From an uncultured Eubacteriales bacterium (GTDB taxonomy: Bacteria; Bacillota; Clostridia; Christensenellales; Aristaeellaceae), in assembly GCA_902765395.1 (NCBI GenBank), contig CACWZP010000012.1, positions 35,193 through 99,192 on the forward strand: a DNA stretch of 64,000 bases, read 5' to 3'. The notes under the pieces were generated by a model. It did not search any database and was not told the DNA's origin. It worked only from the letters and a program-made list of their open reading frames with translations. Every line of letters begins with the position of its first letter. Positions within the stretch are counted from its first letter, which is position 1. Below, in pieces: positions 1 through 12,000 of the stretch. The position numbers and the translations under genes are program-made.

Positions 1-1
1 C

Positions 2-3000
2 GTGCTGACCGCGATCCCTGATTATATCGACAAACCGCTGGATCAGGGGACCTACGACCTGAAGGCCTCTGCTCCTGTGACAATCAAAGGCTACAAATAT
101 ATTGAAACCCGCAAGGTTGAAAGCGACGGCTCCGAGACCCGGCTGGACAAGCTGGCCTATTCGGCTGAGGACCGCGCCTGGCTCTGCACGATTGGCGACG
201 CGACCGCCCCGCTCACGGCGAACGCGCAGCTGGTTGTGGAGTACAAAGTCATCAACGACGAGCGTTTCTATGAGTACAAGGACGACCCCCGCATCAACGT
301 CAAGGTGACGCTGGCGCGGGGCAACGCCGTGCCCGACGCCGCGCGCCTGGTCGTGACGCCCATCACGAATGGCCGCAGCTACGACGCTTACATGGAGGCC
401 CTGAACACCCACACCGAGGAGGAGTACACCGGGGTCAACACCCTGCTGTACGACTTCGCCTTCATCATGGACGAGCTGGATCCCGATACCGGCGAGCCCA
501 ACGGCAAAACCTACGAAGTGCAGCCCGCCCCGAACACCATGAAGGTGGAGGTCACCTTCAAGGACAACCAGATCACCAACGTCGGCGCCGAGGACAAGGC
601 GGACGTGGGCGTGGTCCACATGCCCCTGAAGGATGGCGTCCTGGACGACGGCGGAATCACCGCCAAAGCGGTCGTCAACAAGGACGATATCCAGGTGGAC
701 ACCGGCGTGGACGTGAAGAAGGTCGACCTGGCCGGCGCCAATGAGGACAAGGTGACATTCAACACCGACAGCTTCTCCGTGTTCGCCTTCACGGTGGACT
801 TCACCCTGAACGAGGAAACCTACAGCTTCCCCGGCGCGGGCACCTACACCCTGCGCGAGGTCATGGACGCCCTGGGCATCGCGGACGCGTTGCTGGACGA
901 TCCCGCGCCCAGCCTCGAGTTCGTCTCCGGCGACGAGACCGACGTGGAGCGCAAGCTGTCCCTGGTCCAGGAGAACGGCGAGTGGGTCATCAAGAATGAG
1001 ATCGCCTTCACTGACACCTTCCGCCTCACCTTCTACGCGGGGCTGACGAAGTATGTCGTGATGGTGACGGATGCGCAGAGCTTTACTGTTGAGATCAATT
1101 TCTATGATGCGAATGGCACTACTCCGGTTTCCGTTAATATGAATGGTTATAGCTATCTGGCTGCTGTAAACTATAGTACTAGTACAGTCAATAGTGTAGA
1201 GTTTGTCATAAGTGATTCCAAAGCGACAGCAACTGTTGAAGGTGACGCAATTAGGCTGGCGAACTCTTTAATTTCAAATGCATCGCCCAATGAGGTAGGA
1301 TTTTATAACCTGCCCGAATTACCTAATAATGCCGGGGAAAGCAAAGAGCTTGGCTCCTTTGTAATAACCAAGCAGCAAGACGGCACATATAAAGCTGTCA
1401 AGCAGCCCTCCCGTACCGTCAGCGTGAATTTCTATGATGTTGACGGCATTGTGAATAATTATGAACCTCAGACCAATCCTGATGTTCCGGAAAACCTGTA
1501 TGTCATTGTACAAGATAACAGCAGCAGTTTCCTCTACTATGGCAGAGTTACAGGAAATGGTACTGTTACGCTGTATAATAGCAGTAATGAAGAAGTAAAC
1601 GAATTGCCGAGACTGGACAAGGTTTTGCTTGTGAAGTATACGGGCACTTCAGGTAATCCACAATTCGCCGATGTGTGCAACTATTCCAATTATTCGGAAT
1701 ACAACACAAGCAGTAAGTCTGATGTCGGTACGTATACACTAAAGAGCGTGCCCAATACGAGTGACACGACTACGACAGAGTATGTCTTCAAACTGGAGAA
1801 GAAGAACGTCTACACCATCAACCTGCAGTTCGTTGACGACGAGAACACCATGAATCCCGTCGTTCCCGGCTCGGTTGTCGGCGGGAAGCAGACCAAGCCG
1901 ATCACCGAGTACAGCTATGCCCTGGTGGAGATGATGAAGGACGGCGCGGATCCGGTCTATTCCGTGCTGCCCATTTCCACCAGTGACAGCGTCAACACCA
2001 TCCAGGTGGACAGCATGAACGGCATGGACTATCCCGCCGCGAAGGCCGCCGGATGGTATGTGAACTCGGTCAAGATCGGCCATACGACGGATCAGAACTA
2101 CAAGCCCCAGAATAAGGAGCAGTTTGAGGATACCTCCAAGATCTCCATCGGCGACTACGACGGCTACACCTTCGTGTCCAATCGCCGCGACAACTACGTC
2201 GATCAGGAGAACAAGGGCAATCCCAAGACCGCCAAGTCCAGCACGATCACCCTGAAGGTGGCCGATCCCACCGTGTACCAGGTGAAGATCGACTGCGGCG
2301 ACGAGCCCCTGGAGTTCCCCGAGGGCTACGACGTCTACGTGCGGGTGAAGATCACCTATTCCAACACCTCCGGTATCGGCTATGCCAAGGTGACGCCCGT
2401 GCCAGGCGGCGCGACGTCCTATCTGGTGGAGCCGGACAGCTTCAGCTGGTACCTCTATCAGAATGGAACGCCGGTGCTGGTTGCGGACCCCGAGATCCAG
2501 GGCCAGGAGCAGCGTATGGTCGCGGAGCTGCTGGCGTATCCCGCGGGGACCACGGTGACCACCGATGGCATGAACAACGCGACGGCCATCCCGCTGAACG
2601 GTCCCGTGCAGACCCATAAGGTCGTCGGCTATCCCGACATCCCCAAGGGCTACACGTCCGAAGGGGATTCCGACCCGAACCGCGTCTTCGACAAGACACA
2701 GAACCCGAACGTCATCACCGACATCATCCATCTGGAGAAGAATACCGACACCATCGACGTGTATTCCCTCGACACCCTGCTGAACCACTACAACATCGTC
2801 GCGGTGTGCCCGGACAACGATCCCGGCAAGGAGAAGACCGGCTACGGCGCCGGCGACTACTTGGACGGCAACCACACCATCGGCGGCATCCTGGTTCGCG
2901 GCGACCTGCTCAGCGTGAATTACAACATCGGCAGCGGCGTGGCGGCCACCATGCCCTCCGTCGTCGGCGGCTATGTGCAGGATTCGGCCATCCAGATCAT

Positions 3001-6000
3001 CGGCCAGGGCATCGAGCGTGAAGGCCGGAATCTCGACTTCTACATCGGCAGCGACAACTCGGTCCTCGGCGGCTACATCAATGGCGCGGAGCGCAGCTAC
3101 AACCACTACGGCAATACGGTCATCAACGACAACGTCGTCGATTGGGAGCGCCTGCGCAACTATATCGTCAGCCAGTCCAGGATGATGAAGTCCGTCGCGA
3201 AGACCAAGCAGATCGAGACGCTTTCTGAGGCGATGGTCTATGGCGACAGCACTTTCCTCGAGCGGGGCAGCAAGGTGATCAAAGTCGCCCCGGGCGAGCG
3301 CATCAAGATCGACGGCTCCGTGGACGGCGTTACCGTCATCATCCAGGGCACCGAGGGCATCACCTGGAGTGAGGCGGCAGGTACCGTTATCACTCTGCTG
3401 GGCAACAACACTGTCTATGTCCCCACGGTCTATCTGCAATCCGGCAACAAAAAGCCGATCACGCCCAAGGACGCCAACGCGGCGGAGGACGGCGACTACG
3501 AGAACGCCAAAGGCCTGTCCCTGGTCTACAACGCCCCGGACGCCTCGACGGTGGTCGTGGACGGCGGTACCTCCGGCCATGTCATCGCGCCGAACGCCGA
3601 GATCCAGATCGGCCTGCGCAAGAACGGTGAGTTCAACGGCACCATGATCGGCAACCAGGTCCATACGGGCGGCGACTCCGAGGCCCATATGTGGCCCTAC
3701 AAGGGCGGCGACCTGATCTCCGCCGACGTCACCTTCAACGGCGCCAAGACCGTTGAGGGCCAGCCTGCTGACGAGCAGTTTGCCTTCGTGATGCAGCAGT
3801 TTGATGAGAAGGATCCTGCCTCCGGCGACGGCTGGGAGGACGAGCCCAGCACAGCCTTCAACAAGACCGAAGAGGGCGAGAACAAGGGCCTGATCCAGTT
3901 CATCTCCCTGAACTTCGAAGAGGTGGGCACCTTCTATTACCGGGTCTTTGAGGACGGCGGCCAGAACAAGCCCGCCTACGACCTGGACGGCACCCGCTAT
4001 CTGGTGAAGATCGTCGTTAAGGCGGATGACGCCAACGGCAACACCCTGCTGACGCCTACGATCACCTATTATGAATTGACCGGCGATGAGGAGGGCCTGG
4101 TGACCTATGACTCCGACGCCGGCAAGTGGGTGTTCCACGCGGAGCTCCTGCCCGCCGACGACGGCGAGACGTCGAGCTCTGTCGCGACGCGCATCGGCGT
4201 ATCCACCACTGGGCACGCGTCCGTCAGCCGTGGACTGATCAAATTCAACAACACCGAGAAGAAGGTCGGCCTGACGGTCAAGAAGATCGTGGAGAGCCCG
4301 ATCGGTGCGGACAAGACCCAGAGCTACAGCATCACCATCACGCTGACCGGTATGCGCGGTGAGCCTGTCACCGGCACCTTTGACGGTGTTGAGTTCGACG
4401 AGCAGGGTAAGGCTACCATAGAGCTCAAGGACGGCCAGTCCAAGGAGATCACCGGCCTGACCTATGGCACGAGCTATAAGGTGGTCGAGGATACCACCGA
4501 CCTGGACGACTTCGTGGTGTCCTATACCCGCGAAGAGGGCACGATCGAAAACGATCCCGTGACCGCGGTCGTGACCAACGCCCGCAAGGTCGGCAAGATC
4601 AGTGTGACCAAAACGGTGGACGGCGTGCCGGAGGGGAGCATCCCTGCGGACGCGACGTTCACGTTCACCATCACCAATGTTGACGATGCCAGCATCAGCA
4701 AGACGCTGGAGGTGAAGGCCGGCGAGACTAAGACCGCCGAGAACCTGCCGCTGGGCACCTATACCGTGTCCGAGACGACGCAGGCCACCATTCCCGACTA
4801 TGTGTTTGACAGCGTGGAGATCGCGCCTATTTCTGTCACGCTCAACAGCAATGACCAGCTGGTGGCGGTCAGCGCGACGAACCATTATAAGGAAGGCCCG
4901 AAGGAAACCAGCCTGACGGTGGAGAAGGAGTGGCTGGATGCCGACGGCAAGGCTGCTACCTGGCCCGATGGCATTGAAAAGGTCACGGTCCAGCTGCAGC
5001 AGAGCACGGACGGTGGCGAGACCTACAATGATGTTACGGGCAAGTCCTATGACCTGAACGCAGAGAAGTCCAGCTATACCTTCGAGAATCTGCCCACGAA
5101 GACGACCGATGAAACGCCGGCGGATATTACGTACCGGGTGAAGGAGCTGGATGTGTCCGGCTATTCCACCACCTACGCGACCGCGGACGGCACCACCACT
5201 ATCACCAACAAGAAGGTGCGCGAGTCCACCTTCGAGAAGAAGATCAAGGACACCAACGATTCCACGGGCGAGACCAGCGACTGGCAGGACAGCGCCGACT
5301 ATGACATCGGCGATGACGTGCCCTACAAGCTGACCGCCACGCTGGCCAACAACGTGTCCGACTACTACAAGTATCACATCACCTTCGAGGACGTGATGGA
5401 GACCGGTCTGACCTTCAAGGAGATCACCTCCGTGAAGGTGGGGGACCAGACACTTGAGACGAACGAGTATACACTTGCTGTTGCCACCGACAAGCACTCC
5501 TTTACCCTGCGCATTGATTGGGGCAAGGAAAAGCCGGAAAGCGGGTATGCTGAGAGTGACAAGCTGAACACCGGCCTGGACGGCGCAGAAGTCGAGGTCC
5601 TGTTCACTGCGACCCTGAACGAGAAGGCCGTGCTGGGCAGCGAGGGCAACGTCAACCAGGCCAAGCTGTCCTACAGCGATACTTGGAAACTGAAGCAGGA
5701 TGGTACGGCCAACGAACACGAGAAGGATACCGAGTGGGACTATACCATCGCCTTCACCTACCAGGTGGAAGTGAACAAGCTGAAGAAGCTTGAGGGTGAC
5801 GCGACGGCAGCCCTGTCCGGCGCTGAGTTCAAGTTGGAGAAGGTGGGTGCGGACGGCAAGTCGCTGTCTCCTGCCCAGACCTATACCGCGACTGTGGCTG
5901 GGAACACCTTCACCTTCAAGGGCCTGGACGACGGCGACTACATCCTGACCGAGACGAAGGTGCCGAACGGCTACAAGCGTATCGAGCCGATCACGTTCAC

Positions 6001-9000
6001 CGTGACGGCGACGCATGAGGCCACTTGGGACGCACACAACACCAACGGCGTAATCCCCACCGGCGAAAGCCCCAACGCGAGGGAAACCATCCTGACCGGG
6101 CTGAACGGCACGGATGAAGATGGCGTGATCACAATGACCGCGGATGACGACAAGACTAAGTTGACGGCCAATGTGGTGAACGAAGAGGCGGAGAAGCCCA
6201 CCTTCGAGAAGAAGATCAAGGACATCAACGATTCCACCGACGAGGCTTACAGCAACTGGCAAGACAGCGCCGACCACGACATCGGCGACGACGTGCCCTA
6301 TCGGCTGACCGCCACGCTGGCGGACAACGTGTCCGACTACTACAAGTACCACATCACCTTCGAGGACGAGATGGAGACCGGACTGACCTTCAAGGCGATC
6401 ACCTCCGTGAAGGTGGGCGATACGGTGATCCCGGCGAAGTCCGCGGACCATCCGGAGGGCTATGAGCTGACCAGGAGCGGTGACCGGAAGTTCAGCCTGA
6501 AGCTGACCTGGGAAGGCGAGAAGGACGGCGACGAGTACACCAAGACGATCGGCGAGACCGATCTGGCGAAGACCCTGGACGGCGAGACAGTCGAGGTGCT
6601 GTTCACCGCGACCCTGAACGAGAATGCCGTGCTGGGCAGCCAGGGCAACGTGAACAAGGCCAAGCTGAAGTACAGCAACAACTGCAACCTGGACGAGAAC
6701 GGCCATGCCGAGGACGACAAGGAAGGCAACGAGGGCGAGACCGAGTGGGACTACACCATCGTGTTCACCTACAAGGTGGTCATCAACAAGAAGGACAAGG
6801 ACACCGACGAGGCTCTGGCCGGCGCTGAGTTCAAGCTGGAGAAGATCCTGGAGAACGGCAGCACTGTTGAGATCGCTGTGGCCAAGAGCAATGAAGGCAA
6901 GACCTTCACCTTCAAGGGCCTGGACGACGGCAACTACATCCTCACCGAGACCAGCGTGCCGAAGAACTACAAGGGCCTTGAGGCGCCCATCCTGTTCACC
7001 GTGGCAGCGGAGCATGGCCAGGACAATGCGGACAATACAGCCATCCGGGACAGCCGCATCACGATCCTGACCGATCTGACCGGCAATGTCACCTCCGGTG
7101 ATATCACGCTGACGCCCAGCGTGTCCGAGGGCAGCCTCACCGGCAGCGTGACCAACGAGAAGTTCGTGGGCGACCTGAAGATCAGCAAGGCTGTCATCGG
7201 CACCGAGGACGATACGCAGGTCTTCAACTTCATGGTCACCCTGACCCCGCCTGCCGGCGCGACGCTGGACGAGACGTATCCCGCGCGGTATTCTAACGCC
7301 GATGCCGATACCACCGTCACGGTTGCGGCCACCGGCGAAGGCGCCGACAAGGTATACACCGTCACCGGCATCCAGCTCACCAAGGGCCAGAACCTGGTCA
7401 TCAAGGATCTGCCCGTGGGCACCAAGTGCGTGGTGGAGGAAGTCGAAGTGCCGACTTACTACACCAACCAGAGCGGCTCGCCTGAAGTGACCATCTCCAA
7501 GGGAGTGGAGAGGGAAGCCGCGTTCACGAACGCCTATGAGGCCACCGGCAAGGTATCCTTCAAGGCGAAGAAGGTGTTCACCAACGGCAACCTGAGCGAG
7601 CATCCCTTCACCATCAAGCTGACTCAGGTGGAGGGCGAGGGCAGCACCGCGGCCGTCGCCAGCTTCACGCCCGTGACCAAGACTGTGAACGCTGATGGCA
7701 GCGAGCAGACGGTGGTGTTCACGGATATCATGACCTTCACCAAGAACAAGGACAAGGACGATACCAAGAATACATACTGGTTCCTGCTGGAGGAGGTCGT
7801 GCCGGATACGCTGACCGATTCCAATCGGGTGGACGAGAACATCAAGTATGATACAGCCGCCAACACCCAGAAGTGGATCAAGGTCACCCTGACCGACGAC
7901 AACGCCGGCAAACTGACCGTCACCAAGACCCTCGCCGCGGACGCGACCACCGATCTGGACGTCACGTTCACCAACGAGCAGCTGGGCGGCGTGAAGGTGA
8001 CCAAGACCTTCACCGGCATCAAGGAGTTGCCCGACAGCTTCGAGATATCCTACACCGTTGGCGATGTGGCGTCCACGGACAAGCTGACGACCGCCAACGC
8101 CACGAAGGGCGACGGCACCGCGAGCAACCCCTATGAATGGGTGATCGAGGGCCTGACCATCGGCACCAAGGTGGTCTTCACCGAGAGCGGCTATACCAAC
8201 GACAAGGTTTCTGCAACTTTCGATATCACGACCCAGTTTAACGGTACGGATGGCACCTCTGGCGAGGTGACCGCCGCGAAGACCGATAACGGCGCATACC
8301 CGACCGCGGCCGTCGGCGCGTTCACGAACACCTACGTTCGCAAGAAGGGCGACCTGGAGGTCACCAAGACGGTTCAGGACGCGACGAACAGCACGACCCC
8401 GTTCACCATCAAGGTGACCCTGACCGCGCCGGAAGGCGAGACGCTGGCCGAGAGCTATCAGGGCTCCGTGGCGGGCACGGAAAAAACGATCAATGTCGCC
8501 AGCCTTGCCAGAGAAGGCGTCGAGCTGAAGAATGGCGAAAAGCTGGTCGTCAATGGCCTGCCCGTGGGCACGACCTACACTATCACCGAGACGGATATTC
8601 CCGCTGGCTTTGCCCCGCAGAAGAACAACATCACCGGTACAGTGGCCACCGGCACGAACAGCAAGGAGATCGTCAACAAGTATTACGCTGAACCCACCAG
8701 CGTGACCTTCAGCGGCCACAAGGGCATCGCTGGTACGGACCAGACCGACAAGGTATTCACCTTCGAGTTGTATACCGTCGGCAGCGATTTCGCCATCCCT
8801 GAGGGCGCTACGCCGGACCAGAAGAAGACGGTGGGTGAGATCTCCTGCGACGTTGGACAGGACTACAGCTTCGATCTGATCGAGTATACCTACGATGCGT
8901 ATTTGGATGAAGACAGCCACGTACACTACTATGTGATCAAGGAGGAGGCGCTTAACGCCGACGGCTGGACCATCGACACGCAGGTATACAACGTGACGGT

Positions 9001-12000
9001 GACCATCACCGACGAAGGAGCCCAGCTGAAGAGCGCCGTCAAAGTACAGCCCGTCGACGGCACGGAGAAGGAATACCTCGCGAAGGATACCCAGAACATC
9101 ACCGGCTTCGACTTCGTCAACGAGTATGAAGCGAAGGGCAGCCTGAGCTTCAAGGCGGAGAAGGAAGTCAAGAACGGCACTGTCGCGGACGGCACCTACA
9201 CGGTCAAGCTCAAGCAGGTGGCCAACGCCAACGGCGATGCCCTGGCTGCCAGCGATACCGTCATACTGAACGGCGAGAAGACCGCGACGGTGAACGACGG
9301 CGTGGCGAGCTTCAGCTTCGATAATGTGTTCCTGAAGAACAAGACCCGCGACGATACGGCCACGACCTTCTACTTCAAGCTGGAAGAGCAGATTCCGACG
9401 GATGCTGTCAACAACATCAAGGACCACATCAAGTACGACACCAGCGCCACGATCATCAAGGTCACCCTGGAGGACAACGGGGATGGCGCCCTGAAGGTCA
9501 ACAAGGTGAATGCCGCGGACAACACCAACATCAACGCCGGCGCCGCTGACGCGAAGTTCGTCAACGAGCAGCTGGGCAGCGTGAAGGTGACCAAGGTGTT
9601 CACTGGCGCGGATATCACGATCCCGAGCAACTTCAAGATCACCGCGGCTTACACGGTCGATGGGGCAGAGAAGACCAAGGAGTTCACCACTGCCGGTAAT
9701 ACCGGCTCTGGCACGGCGGCCAGCCCCTACACCTGGACCATCGAGGACCTGCCCGTCGGCACGGACGTCACCTTCACCGAGGAAGGCATCACCGTGAACG
9801 GCTATGGCGTGACCACCACCGTCAACGGCACCGCCGTGGCTTCCGGCAGCGAGAAGGGCACCGTCCAGGCCGCAGCCGGCACGGACATTCCCACTGTGGC
9901 GTTTGTGAATACCTACGAGCGCGACAAGGGCTCCCTGCGGATCAAGAAGAGCGTTACCCTGAACGGCGTCAACACCAACACGAAGATGGTGGACGGCGAG
10001 TACAGCTTCACCGTGAAGGGCGCTGGCGAACTGAACAAGAATATCGAGAAGACCGTCAAGATCACCATTGAGAACGGTGGTACCAAGAGCGCGACGGTGG
10101 ACAACGTTGCTGCGACGATGGATGGCGACTATGTGGTCATCAGCGGCCTGGATATCGGCAAGTACACCGTCACCGAGAACCTGACCGCCGCTCAGAAGGA
10201 GAAGGGCATCGCGCTGGTTGAGACGAATGGCCAGAGGGTGGAGGTCGTGACCGGCACCACCGACATCGCCACCGCCGAGTTCACCAACAACCGGAACATC
10301 GGCAGCCTGGAGATCAAGAAGACCATCGAGCTTGCCGACGCGACTCTGACGCCCAACCCGGACGCCCAGTTCACCTTCAATGTGAAGCTGACGGCTCCGG
10401 ATGGCGTGACGCTGGAGAGCAGCTATCCCGCCACCAACAGCGGCGACGCCAACGTGACGAGCGTGACCGTGACGGATGGCCAGATCAATGGCCTCAAGCT
10501 GAAGGGCGACAATACCCTGACCATCGACAAGTTGCCCGCGGGCACGACGTACGAGGTCGAGGAAGTCCAGGACGACATGCCCGGCGGCTTTACCCTGGAG
10601 ACCCCGGCCAGCGGCAAGCAGGATGACACGGTTCCCACCGACGATACCGCCAAGGCGGAGTTCGTCAACACCTACACTGTGACCGAGATCACTGCCCAGG
10701 TGAGCGCCACCAAGGAGTTCACCGGCCGCGACTGGACGGATAAGGACAGCTTCGAGTTCACGCTGGCTGCCGACGCCTCCAACCCGGCGAACGGTGCGAC
10801 GCTGCCGACGAAGGTGGTCGACAACGCGACGAAGGATAATAAGACCGTCGAATTCGGCGCCATTACCTTCGCCAAGCCCGGCACCTACAAGTTCACCATC
10901 ACCGAGACTGTGCCGGACGGCGCGACGGGCACGAAGAAGGACGGCATCACCTACGACAACACGCCGAAGACCATCACCATCGTGGTGGAGGACAACGGCG
11001 AAGGCGCGCTGGTGATCAAGTCCAAGACGCCTGAAGACCTGACCGTGACGGCGAAGAACGTCTACGACGTGAATTCGACGAACGCCCAGGTGAGCGTCAC
11101 CAAGCAGTTCACCGGCCGCGACTGGACGGATGAGGACAGCTTCGAGTTCACGCTGGCCGCTGACGCCAGCAACCCGGTTGACGGCGCGACGCTGCCGGAG
11201 ATCAAGGTCGACTACGCGAAGAAGGGTAGCGAAACCGTGACCTTTGGTGCCATCAACTTCACCAAGAAGGGCACCTACAAGTTCACCATCACCGAGACCG
11301 TGCCGACCGATGCGGAGAATGGCAAGTACAAGGGCATCCAGTACGACGGCACGCCGAAGGAGATCACCATCGAGGTGAAGGACGACGGCAAGGGCGGCCT
11401 GTATGTGGATACTGCCGCTGAGGCTCTGGCCGTCACTGCCAGCAACACCTACTCCACCACTCCGGTGACGGCGAAGGTCAGCGTGACCAAGACCCTGACC
11501 GGCCGCGCTTGGACCACCAGCGACAGCTTCGAGTTCACGCTGGACGCCAAGACCAACCCGGAGGATGGCGCGACCCTGCCGGAAAAGAAGACGGTGACGG
11601 TCCGCAAGAACACTGAGAACCAGACCGCGACCTTCGACGAGATCACGTTCACCAAGCCTGGCACCTACGTGTTCACCATCACCGAGACCAAGGGCAACTT
11701 GGGCGGCGTCACCTACGTCACCGCGGCCAAGGAGATCACCATCGAGGTGAAGGACAACGGCGAAGGCGCGCTGGTGATCAAGTCCAAGACGCCTGAAGAC
11801 CTGACCGTGACGGCGAAGAACGAGTACAAGGCCAACGGCACCGCGACGCTGAAGGCCACCAAGGCGGCCGACGCGACGCTGGGCACCAAGACGTTCACCT
11901 TCGAGCTGTACGACGGCGAAACCATGATCGACAGGCAGGATGTGACGCAGGGCCAGACCGCTACCTTCAAGACGCTGGAGTACTCTCTGGCAGATATGAA

